From the NCBI GenBank assembly GCA_016716435.1, contig JADJWI010000008.1, positions 372,001 through 436,000 on the forward strand: DNA of 64,000 bases. Direction: 5' to 3'. This DNA comes from Acidobacteriota bacterium (GTDB taxonomy: Bacteria; Acidobacteriota; Blastocatellia; Pyrinomonadales; Pyrinomonadaceae). This document shows, piece by piece, positions 41,388 through 48,122 of this stretch; position 1 is the first letter of the stretch; each line of letters begins with the position of its first letter. The position numbers were made by a program, and so were the translations under genes. Under the pieces are notes generated by a model that saw only the letters and a list, made by a program, of their open reading frames with translations, was not told where the DNA came from and searched no databases.

Positions 41388-42913
41388 AAGATCGACGCCG
41401 TATAGTTCATTTCCTTTGACGCTCGTGCCATAAAGCTTTCGATATCCGGTATCGAACGCGGCAGGGCCTTGTTCATCCATTCAACGCCGGTCGCGGTGAC
41501 GAGCATATCGTCCTCGATGCGGACGCCGATGCTCTTGTACTTCTCAAATGCCGGCTTGACCTTGGCGATGAAGTCGCGGTTCTCAGGCGTATCGGGAAGC
41601 CACTCGAGGGCGTCCGGGCGGATGTAGATGCCCGGCTCGTTGGTGAAGACCATTCCCGGAGCGAGCGGCGTTCCATAGTCGCCAACATCGTGGACGTTCA
41701 TTCCCAGCCAGTGGCCGAGTCCGTGCATGTACCAGCGGCGGAATTGCTGGCCGTCCTTGGCCGTAACGAGCCCGAGCCGGAAGAGCCCGTCCTCGATGAC
41801 CCGAGCGGCCTCGGCCTGAAGTGCAGCGAAGCGGACGCCCGGCTTGGTCATTTTCGCGACGGCTTCCTGAGCGTCGTAAACGATCTGGTATATCTCGGCC
41901 TGTTCCTTTGAGAACTTGCCGTTAACCGGAAACGTCCGCGTGATGTCCGCCGTGTAGTGCTCATATTCGGCCCCAACGTCCATCAGCAGCAGGTCGCCGG
42001 TTTTAACTTCGCCTTTCGGGATCTGGTAATGGAGCGTGGTCGCGTTTTGGCCGCAGCCGACGATCGACGGGTAGCCCCAATAATCTGCATTGCGACGGCG
42101 GAAGGTGTATTCGACCTCGGCCTGCACCTCGTATTCCCATTTGGCGTGGTGGACCATCGCCATCGACCGCATATGTGCCTCGATCGAGATGTCGATCGCG
42201 TGCTGCATCAGCTTGATCTCATATGGCGATTTGACGAGCCGTAGCTGGGCAAAGATCGGCCGGGCATTGAGGACGTTTCGCTCGCCAAGCTCTTTGCGAA
42301 ACTCATTCTCCTGCCTGAATTCACGCATCGCGTTGCCATCGTTCGGGCTTGAGGGAAGCAGCATATAGACCGTCTCAAAGGCCCCGATCGTGATTCCGCC
42401 GGTCTTTGCCGTAAAGGCCTCTTTTGCCTTGAGTGCGTCAAAGAATGCGGCTCGTTCGGTTGTAGGTATGATCGTCTTGAGGCCCGAGATGTTCCGTGCC
42501 TCATCGTCCGAATACATCTTGCCGTCCCATGTTTCGGTCACCGGGTTACGCCGCGGCAGAAAGAGATATTCGCTGACGGCGTCGCCATCTTTGGTCATTA
42601 CGAAGACCGCACCGCCCTGCTTGAGCCCCGTTAGGTAAACGAAATTATTCTCCTGGCGGAAGACGTAATTGACCGAATTGGAATAGATCTTCGGCTCGGC
42701 GGAGAGGAGGACGAGCATGCTCTTATCTTCCATTTTTGCCGCGACGGCGGCCCGCCGCTTGGCAAGCTCGGCTTGCCTCTCGGCGTCGGTGAATCGCGGT
42801 GCCTGCGGCGTTACTCGGATGGCCGGTCCCGCCGATGGCTGTGAAAAGACCACGGCCGTAAGGCCCGACAGGAGAAACGCCGCGATGATGATCCAGATGA
42901 TTGCTTTCTTCAT
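41372..42913 (-). CDS. pepP: Exported Xaa-Pro aminopeptidase (M24B)
   Basis: 513 residues from the ATG at 42913, which has GAGGAAATA directly upstream and begins with a signal peptide (MKKAIIWIIIAAFLLSGLTAVVFS). Cleaves the N-terminal residue before proline. The N-terminal creatinase-like domain is followed by the pita-bread domain: metal ligands in LLMDVGAEYEHYTADITRTFP (two Asp), HGLGHWLGMNVHDVG (His), TNEPGIYI (Glu) and GVRIEDDMLVT (Glu) are all present. The signal peptide suggests a periplasmic enzyme. The frame stays open far upstream of this start through repeats, which are not coding. Confidence 0.93.
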   Translation of the reverse strand: MKKAIIWIIIAAFLLSGLTAVVFSQPSAGPAIRVTPQAPRFTDAERQAELAKRRAAVAAKMEDKSMLVLLSAEPKIYSNSVNYVFRQENNFVYLTGLKQGGAVFVMTKDGDAVSEYLFLPRRNPVTETWDGKMYSDDEARNISGLKTIIPTTERAAFFDALKAKEAFTAKTGGITIGAFETVYMLLPSSPNDGNAMREFRQENEFRKELGERNVLNARPIFAQLRLVKSPYEIKLMQHAIDISIEAHMRSMAMVHHAKWEYEVQAEVEYTFRRRNADYWGYPSIVGCGQNATTLHYQIPKGEVKTGDLLLMDVGAEYEHYTADITRTFPVNGKFSKEQAEIYQIVYDAQEAVAKMTKPGVRFAALQAEAARVIEDGLFRLGLVTAKDGQQFRRWYMHGLGHWLGMNVHDVGDYGTPLAPGMVFTNEPGIYIRPDALEWLPDTPENRDFIAKVKPAFEKYKSIGVRIEDDMLVTATGVEWMNKALPRSIPDIESFMARASKEMNYTASIFPSRH

Positions 42914-42976
42914 TATTTCCTCAATGTTGTTTTGGCCGAGCACATCGGCAACCCGGAAGAGCTTTGTGTTGACTTC

Positions 42977-42982
42977 ATTATA
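42977..42982 (-). promoter_or_regulatory. -10 element before pepP
   Basis: The minus strand reads TATAAT here, about 64 bases before the start codon. No matching -35 is seen. Confidence 0.35.
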
Positions 42983-43053
42983 TACGCAAAATAGCGATTC
43001 CGGTTTCCATCGGCCCCCGGGTGTTTCATTTTTAAAGGAGACGGCACGTTTCT

Positions 43054-43116
43054 GAAACGGTTGAAACGAATGAAAGAAATGAATCGCCTGAAACACTTGA
43101 AACGCCTGAAACGCCC
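43054..43116. repeat. Period-9 degenerate array 1 (seven units)
   Basis: Seven exact 9-base steps: GAAACGGTT, GAAACGAAT, GAAAGAAAT, GAATCGCCT, GAAACACTT, GAAACGCCT, GAAACGCCC. The first half of each unit is nearly fixed and the second half varies. It is followed by the core at 43119-43138. Confidence 0.9.
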
Positions 43117-43118
43117 GG

Positions 43119-43138
43119 GAGTTTTGAGTCCCGGCTTT
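43119..43138. repeat. 20-bp core repeat, copy 1
   Basis: GAGTTTTGAGTCCCGGCTTT follows array 1. A copy with one mismatch follows array 4 at 45067-45086. Confidence 0.85.
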
Positions 43139-43143
43139 CGGGA

Positions 43144-43199
43144 ATTCCAGATTCCAAATTCCAGATTCCAAATTCCAGGTTCCAAATTCCAGATTCCAG
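43144..43199. repeat. Heptamer tandem array (eight units)
   Basis: Eight contiguous 7-mers of the form ATTCCAG or ATTCCAA, one of them starting with G. This is the same heptamer that forms the palindrome inside coaBC. Confidence 0.9.
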
Positions 43200-43223
43200 A
43201 TTTCGGAGCTCGCATCGGATGAT

Positions 43224-43254
43224 AAGCCCGTGCTGACGCGCGGGCCTCCGACAC
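43224..43254. repeat. REP-like dispersed repeat, copy B
   Basis: It starts AAGCCCGTGCTGACGCGCGG and ends GACAC. It matches copy A (2100-2130) at 21 of 31 positions by eye. Confidence 0.5.
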
Positions 43255-43336
43255 GGCATTCCGCATTCCGACTTCCGAATTCCGCATTTCTTGGTGTTCT
43301 GTTCTTTTTCGGGCATCGCGCGTTCGCGAAAACACC

Positions 43337-43390
43337 GTGAACACCGCGAACATCGTGAACAGCGGAAACGCCGCGAACATCGCGAACATC
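43337..43390. repeat. Period-9 degenerate array 2 (six units)
   Basis: GTGAACACC, GCGAACATC, GTGAACAGC, GGAAACGCC, GCGAACATC, GCGAACATC in exact 9-base steps. It ends just before the left end of the insertion sequence. Confidence 0.85.
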
Positions 43391-43503
43391 TTGTGTCGTC
43401 CTGAAAAAAGTTGACACATTTTGGTGGTAAACCTGGTATAGGTTTCCTGTTTTGTGTTGGTCCTGAAGAAGGTTTACGGGCATCTCCTTATATTGGTTTT
43501 GAG

Positions 43504-43535
43504 TTTCACTCTCAGGCCGCGGCCTGAGAGTGAAA
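43504..43535. terminator. Perfect 32-bp palindrome over the transposase stop codon
   Basis: Two 16-base arms meet at CCGCGG with no loop. The transposase stop codon TGA (43512-43514) lies inside one arm, so the last seven codons are part of the hairpin. On the minus strand no strong T-run follows, so a pause or barrier to read-through is as likely as a true intrinsic terminator. Confidence 0.7.
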
Positions 43536-44597
43536 AGTTTTGGCCGGATAGTATTTCTTCCAGCGCTTCTTGAGCTCGCCGGTCTTGGCATGGGCCTCGG
43601 CCGGGGTGAGCATATCGATCGACAGATGCGGCCTCAGGTGGTTGTAGGTATTGACCGCCTGATCGATCTGCCGGGCCGCCTCGGAGAAGCTTTTGAAGCT
43701 TGTCCGGAGCAGTTCCTGTTTGAGAATGCCGTTGACGCGTTCGGCGATGGCGTTCTCCAGCGGGTCGCTCTTTTCGCTCATCGAGACCCGGATCTGTTTC
43801 CCGATCAGCTTCATGTACCGCGAGCTGTAGTATTGCAGCCCACGGTCCGAATGATGTATCAGCCCTTCGCGTTCCGGGTTGTCCCTGAGTGCCATCCGCA
43901 GTGCCGCCGCCGGCCCTCTGGCCGTCAGGTCCTCGCTGAGGCAGTAGCCGACTATCTTTCGCGAATACGCGTCCGTGATCAGGCTCAGATAAGCAAACCC
44001 TTCCCGGACCCTGATATAAGTGATATCGCTGACCCACAATTGATTGCAGCGGGTCGGCTCGAAGCCCTTCGCAAGATTCGGGAAGCTCTTCATCCAGAGG
44101 CCCGAAAACGTTGTCCTCGGACTTCGCCTCCTTCTCTTTCGGACCAGCATCGAATGCTCCCGCAAGAGGTCGTACAAAGCGTCGCGGCCGATCTCTACCG
44201 AGTGCTCGCGGGCAAACCCGCTCATCATGTGATGCAGCTTTCTTACACCGATCCGCTTTTGCTCCTTTCTCAGCCTTCCTACCTCCTGTTTTTTTCTGAT
44301 CGGTACCTCAAATCGATCTTCCGCGATGTCGATCATCGCATTCAGCAACTCGTTGTAGAGCCGGGCCTCCTCAAGCTCCTTCCGCAGCCGCCTCACCTCC
44401 GCCGACCCGGACCCATGCCCCGCTCCCGGCCCGGCAGACGACCCCGTCGCCGAACCGGCCCCGGCCTCACGACCCCTTATCCATCTATGTACAGTCGACG
44501 CCGAAACCCGGTATATCCGCGCCAGCTCCCGCATCGACACACCCCCTCTCCCGTACCTCTCAACTGCCTCTCTCCTCATCTCTTCTTCTTGTTTCAT
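43512..44597 (-). CDS. IS3-family transposase (single frame, DDE)
   Basis: 361 residues. The N-terminal helix-turn-helix (RREAVERYGRGGVSMRELARIYRVSASTVHRWIRG) is followed by a Gly/Ser-rich linker, a leucine-zipper-like helix and an HTH_21-like segment (RIGVRKLHHMMSGFAREHSVEIGRDALYDLLREH). The rve core has the DDE triad: Asp in WVSDITYIRV, Asp in LIHHSDRGLQYYS, Glu in PLENAIAERVNG. Orf A and orf B functions are in one frame, with no programmed frameshift needed. It appears intact and so could be active. Confidence 0.92.
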   Translation of the reverse strand: MKQEEEMRREAVERYGRGGVSMRELARIYRVSASTVHRWIRGREAGAGSATGSSAGPGAGHGSGSAEVRRLRKELEEARLYNELLNAMIDIAEDRFEVPIRKKQEVGRLRKEQKRIGVRKLHHMMSGFAREHSVEIGRDALYDLLREHSMLVRKRRRRSPRTTFSGLWMKSFPNLAKGFEPTRCNQLWVSDITYIRVREGFAYLSLITDAYSRKIVGYCLSEDLTARGPAAALRMALRDNPEREGLIHHSDRGLQYYSSRYMKLIGKQIRVSMSEKSDPLENAIAERVNGILKQELLRTSFKSFSEAARQIDQAVNTYNHLRPHLSIDMLTPAEAHAKTGELKKRWKKYYPAKTFHSQAAA

Positions 44598-44631
44598 CTG
44601 TTCCCTTTTACCTGTAAACCTATTTCAGGAC

Positions 44632-44703
44632 AAGACATCTGGAACGCTTGGAACGAATGGGACATTTGGGACAAATCGGACGTCTGGAACAACTGGAACA
44701 AGC
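44632..44703. repeat. Period-9 degenerate array 3 (eight units)
   Basis: AAGACATCT, GGAACGCTT, GGAACGAAT, GGGACATTT, GGGACAAAT, CGGACGTCT, GGAACAACT, GGAACAAGC in exact 9-base steps, beginning at the right end of the insertion sequence. Confidence 0.85.
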
Positions 44704-44995
44704 GGCCGGGGTTCGGTCTTGGATCTCTGGCATTCGTCCGCATTGTCAATTGTTAACTGGACCATTGTTAATTGGTTAAAGATGGACATTTGATCTTTCC
44801 CGGCCCATGCTGACGGTTAACCGCTCACCGCTCACCGCTTACACTCTCTGCGATCTTCGCGGGCTCCGCGTTGATTGTGCCTATTCGCTTAGTTCGCTTG
44901 GCCTCTATTGACGATTTACGATTCACGATTTACTGCCCTCCGCTGTTCATTTTCTTCGGACTTCAAGCCAATGTGAACGGCGATCCGTGAGAAAC
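44704..44995. other. Non-coding stretch, no gene seen
   Basis: About 290 bases between period-9 arrays. It contains short simple runs (GTTAACTGG / GTTAATTGG, CCGCTCACCG twice) but no supported gene, promoter or hairpin. All open frames here run through repeats. Confidence 0.5.
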
Positions 44996-45064
44996 GGAAG
45001 ATTTGGAAGATATGGAAGTTCTGGATAGTTGCGAAGTTGCGAAGTTTCGAAAGTTGCGAAGTTT
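44996..45064. repeat. Period-9/8 degenerate array 4
   Basis: GGAAGATTT, GGAAGATAT, GGAAGTTCT, GGATAGTTG, then CGAAGTTG, CGAAGTTT, CGAAAGTTG, CGAAGTTT. The unit drifts from nine to eight bases. The core repeat follows at 45067. Confidence 0.8.
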
Positions 45065-45066
45065 CG

Positions 45067-45086
45067 GAGTTTTGAGTTCCGGCTTT
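45067..45086. repeat. 20-bp core repeat, copy 2
   Basis: GAGTTTTGAGTTCCGGCTTT, one mismatch from 43119-43138, again directly after a degenerate tandem array. Confidence 0.85.
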
Positions 45087-45129
45087 AGCCAGTCCACCGG
45101 AGTCGTCGGAGACGACGGAATTGATGTAG

Positions 45130-45149
45130 CCCACGTCGCAAGACGTGGG
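45130..45149. repeat. Stable GCAA-loop hairpin repeat
   Basis: CCCACGTC pairs with GACGTGGG around GCAA. A related copy in the opposite orientation lies at 47505-47525. The flanking 45150-45456 region contains no supported gene. Confidence 0.6.
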
Positions 45150-45456
45150 TCGCGTACCCAAAATGAACCCGGAACCGTCGAAGACGGTGGCATTCGGCCG
45201 TCTAGACTTTTCAAACCACGAAAGAAGAAACGAAGAAAACAAGAACTCTGTCTGTGGCTTTCGTCTGTGTCTTCTGGGGCCGTTCCGTATCGCAGCCCCA
45301 AAGCCACAGAAATCACAGAACCAAAACTGAACAGCACAGACCGGCCCGCGGCTCCGCCGCGAAGAATTTAAGAACCACGAACAAAGAAAAAGAAGAAACC
45401 AAAGCTCCAAACTTTTCCCTTCTTCTTAATCCTTTATCCTTTCTCCTTTTGGCAAG

Positions 45457-45481
45457 ACACCCTCCCTACAGGTCGGGTTTC
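45457..45481. repeat. REP-like dispersed repeat, copy D
   Basis: It begins ACACCCTCCCTACAGGTCGG and matches the copy at 47604-47634 at about 18 of 25 positions. Confidence 0.4.
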
Positions 45482-45608
45482 CGCCTGTGTGAGGCTGACC
45501 GTGCCCGAGGCCTGGCCGTGAGGAAGGGCTATTCATCGAATGCGGAATCTGGAATCTGGAATTCTTATTGACATCGCTGGTACAATCGAGCCGAAAGGAA
45601 TTTGCAGT

Positions 45609-46073
45609 ATGAAGCTTGCCGAATTTGTTACAGAGTTCTCATACAACCAATTTGTCGTTTTTGACAGCGGGATTGAAGTGCCGGGAAACGAATGGACTGA
45701 AGATCATTCCAACCAGGGCTTTTCGAAGAATGCTTCTTCGGTGAGTTTTGGTACATTGCTCGATTTCGGCTACGCGCATGTTCAAGTGTTTGACCGCCAA
45801 TATGAGTTAAACAGCGAGGACTCGCGAGTAATAGAAGTTCCGTTTTACACGGAGTCAGGAACGGTTCACGTCGAAGGTCCAGAGGAAAACGAACCTAACG
45901 CGGTCAGTGTTGAGCCCGGACAATATCTTCTTACAGCAGCTCAAAAAGCAAACTTTGATGACGAAACGTTGTTTGTATGTCTTCATTTCAAGAAGGCTGA
46001 GCCTGGAATCGCAAAAAGCCGAATCATAGTGCAGGACGATGACTTAAATCCGCCTGTCCGTCTCTTAGAATGA
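45609..46073 (+). CDS. ComJ/Nin-like protein (DNA-entry nuclease inhibitor family)
   Basis: 154 residues from the ATG at 45609. The N-terminal pattern FSYNQFVVFDSG, then NEWTEDHSNQGFSKNASSVSFGTL, then VQVFD, matches the ComJ family; its Bacillus member Nin inhibits the DNA-entry nuclease NucA. The rest is beta-rich and acidic (VIEVPFYTESGTVHVEGPEENEPNAVSVEPGQYLL), as expected for a nuclease-binding immunity-like protein. No NucA-like nuclease gene is adjacent or elsewhere in the window. It lies in the repeat-rich zone between the insertion sequence and a broken aminopeptidase gene, so it could be an orphan immunity gene. Confidence 0.7.
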   Translation: MKLAEFVTEFSYNQFVVFDSGIEVPGNEWTEDHSNQGFSKNASSVSFGTLLDFGYAHVQVFDRQYELNSEDSRVIEVPFYTESGTVHVEGPEENEPNAVSVEPGQYLLTAAQKANFDDETLFVCLHFKKAEPGIAKSRIIVQDDDLNPPVRLLE

Positions 46074-46188
46074 CGCCAGAGCGAATTGCAATATCGCAGG
46101 CCTGATCCCGATTGTTCTATTGGAGTCGGGCAACCGAATCTGCGCGGCGAGGACTCTAACAGTTAAACCGCTCGAAAGTTACTCCTGT

Positions 46189-47478
46189 ATGAAAGTAGAA
46201 ATGTTAAGAACGGTCTTTGTCGCCTTGGTCTTTGCGATATCTGCAATTTTGTCGACCGCACAAATGCCGCCGATCGAGCCCGGCGTTCCGCTCGAGCTGG
46301 CGAAGTGGCGAGCCGCGCACTACAGCGACGTCCGCTACAAGCTAAACCTGACGCTAGAAAAGATGTCGCCGGTGTTAAAGGGAACGATGGAGATAAGATT
46401 GAAAGCTTATGGTGACCCGGTCGATCCCACAAAAGGACGCGGAATGCAGTACTTCCACATCGCTCCGATCATCCTCGATTGGCGGAGGATAAGGGGACAT
46501 GAAGAACTCTCAACAATTTCTAATGTGTCCGTTAACGGCAGGAAAGTTGAACAGGGCTCCCGAGGCGCAGAGGCGGCAAAAGAGTTTCATGGAGGCGAAA
46601 CTCGCTTTGCTGAGTACTACGAATACAACGAGCATCTTTTTTTCAGTTACGGCGTGGTGTCGGGCGAGAACGTTATCAAGCTCGATTTCACCTCGCCAAT
46701 ACTGACGAGCGGGTCGGCGATAACGCGGTATGTGGATAAAGAGGACGGGTCGGAGTATATCTACTCGCTCTTTGTCCCAAGCGATGCGAGCACGGCGTTT
46801 CCGGTGTTTGACCAGCCGGATCTGAAGGCGAGGTTTGACGACCTAACGATTGATGCTCCGCAAGACTGGAAAGTAGTCGCCAACAGTGAGGCTCTTGTCG
46901 CAACAGATACACTCGAGCTTTACGCCAATCCACCGGATGCCTTCAAGAAAGTAAATCCTCAGCCGATTTTAAAAGGACATGTCAGGACGCTTTTCCGTTC
47001 CACCAAACCAATTAGTACATATGTCTTCGCGTTTGCAGCAGGCAACTTTGACGTATTTGACGAATGCAAATATTTAAGACAAACCGGAACCGAGTCGTTG
47101 AATTGCGTTCCTTCAACAGACAAACGCGAACGGAGGGTTTCGAATCTATTTGTTCGTCGTTCCCAAGCAGAAAAATTCAGGCCGCACGCGGCTGAGGTGT
47201 TTCGGCTGAACCGTGAGGCGATCAAATATTTTGAGGAATATTTCGATTACAAGTTTCCGTTTCCTAAGTACGATCTGGTTTTGATACCGGAATTTCCGTT
47301 TGGCGGGATGGAGCATGCTGGGGCGACGTTCCTGCGGGAGTCGTCGATCATTTTCCCGCAGGAGCCGATTATGAACGACCACATTTCGCGGGCATTGCTG
47401 ATCTCCCAAATGGCATTGCACCAATGGTTGCCCGCCACCCGATGCGGCGAACGCTCCGAAAGGTTCTGCCGAAAATAG
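46189..47478 (+). pseudogene. Truncated M1-family aminopeptidase with lost zinc site
   Basis: 429 codons from ATG 46189 with a signal peptide (LRTVFVALVFAISAILSTAQ). The M1 N-terminal beta domain is recognisable (SVFLP-like SLFVPSDASTAFPVFDQPDLKARFDDLTIDAP, KPISTYVFAFAAGNFD). The substrate-site exopeptidase loop FPFGGMEHAGATFLRESSI is present. Where HExxH should be the sequence reads ISQMALHQWL, so His-Glu is lost. The frame then diverges and stops 15 residues later, while M1 enzymes normally continue for at least 200 more residues. The catalytic domain is therefore missing. It is most likely a decayed gene; the remaining N-terminal half could still be made. Confidence 0.8.
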
Positions 47479-47504
47479 GGGTATCGATCCACGAGCGCGG
47501 CCGC

Positions 47505-47525
47505 CGCATCTGGCGATGTGGGCTA
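47505..47525. repeat. Inverted copy of the CCCAC hairpin repeat
   Basis: The reverse complement, GTAGCCCACATCGCCAGATGCG, was compared with 45127 onward: about 18 of 21 positions match. It lies directly after the broken aminopeptidase frame. Confidence 0.4.
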
Positions 47526-47603
47526 CACAGATGTCAACGTCTTCCACGGTTGGGTGATTGTTGCCAGTTTCGACTTTAGCGGAATAACTCCGAATTCCGA
47601 GTA

Positions 47604-47634
47604 GCGCCCTTCCTAACGGTCGGGCTACTGACAG
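47604..47634. repeat. REP-like dispersed repeat, copy C
   Basis: It starts GCGCCCTTCCTAACGGTCGG and ends GGCTACTGACAG. It matches copy A (2100-2130) at 25 of 31 positions. A shorter related piece follows at about 47652. Confidence 0.6.
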
Positions 47635-47661
47635 CTCGGGCTTTTGCATTGGGACACTTAC

Positions 47662-47964
47662 TTACGGGCGGGTGAGGGTTATGGGGAGGTCTTTTTGGGT
47701 GGTGTTGCCGGAGAAGTCGGCGGCGAAGACGCGGAGGATGTAGTTGCCGGGCGGGAGCGTGGCGGTGTCGATGAAGCCTTCGCTGAAGGTGTCGCCATCG
47801 ACGCGGTTGGTGACGGCAAAGTTGAAGATGGTCTCGCCGGTCGCGCCGGAGCGGCTGCCGGGTGCGTAGGCGAATTTGACGGCCCGATGCGAGGGCATTT
47901 TCTCGAACGAGATGGTCCAGGAGTTTGGTTTTGAACTTGTAGCCGCGGCAGCGTCGGCAGCGGG
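47662..47964 (-). pseudogene. C-terminal fragment of a secreted protein
   Basis: An open frame with its 5' end running into heptamer-type repeats. The conserved-looking part is beta-rich: SWTISFEKMPSHRAVKFAYAPGSRSGATG, then FNFAVTNRVDGDTFSEGFID, then LPPGNYILRVFAADFSGNTTQKDLPITLTRP, like a terminal FlgD/Ig-type sandwich of a larger exported protein. No start or signal sequence is seen, so it looks like a truncated relic. It faces the broken aminopeptidase gene, with repeats between them. Confidence 0.5.
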
Positions 47965-48122
47965 ATGGTGAGTGGCGAATGGTGAATGGTTAATTCCGGA
48001 ATTCCAGATTCCGGATTCAGATTGCTGCCACGGCGAGGGGCTATTGGACTTGATGGGGTGATTTTGTGAGAATGTAATGTTTTCGTAATTTCTGGGTAAT
48101 TTGCCCGGCCTGATCTAAACCG

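Larger units (their letters stand above)
43459..44631 (-). mobile_element. IS3-like insertion sequence
   Basis: A single transposase gene lies between imperfect terminal inverted repeats: TCCTGAAGAAGGTTTACGGG at 43461-43480 and, as reverse complement of 44611-44630, TCCTGAAATAGGTTTACAGG (17 of 20 match). A second end-like sequence, GTCCTGAAAAAAGTTGAC, stands about 60 bases further left at 43398-43415. Exact borders and target duplication are uncertain; ACATCT occurs on both flanks (43386-43391 and 44635-44640) and could be one. The element sits in period-9 repeat DNA. Confidence 0.75.

Noticed and set aside
42914..43591. N-terminal extension of the M24 aminopeptidase frame (about 226 codons)
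   Set aside because: It is translated heptamer and period-9 repeat DNA; the signal peptide and ribosome binding site mark the start at 42913.
43530..44756. 408-codon plus-strand frame opposite the transposase
   Set aside because: It mirrors the transposase, has no family pattern, and ends in repeat DNA.
43054..45064. CRISPR array
   Set aside because: Units are about nine bases with no spacers of 25-40 bases and no cas genes in the window.
44916..45410. 164-codon minus-strand frame in the repeat zone
   Set aside because: It reads through array 4 and the core repeat; residues are repeat-derived and no start context or family pattern is seen.
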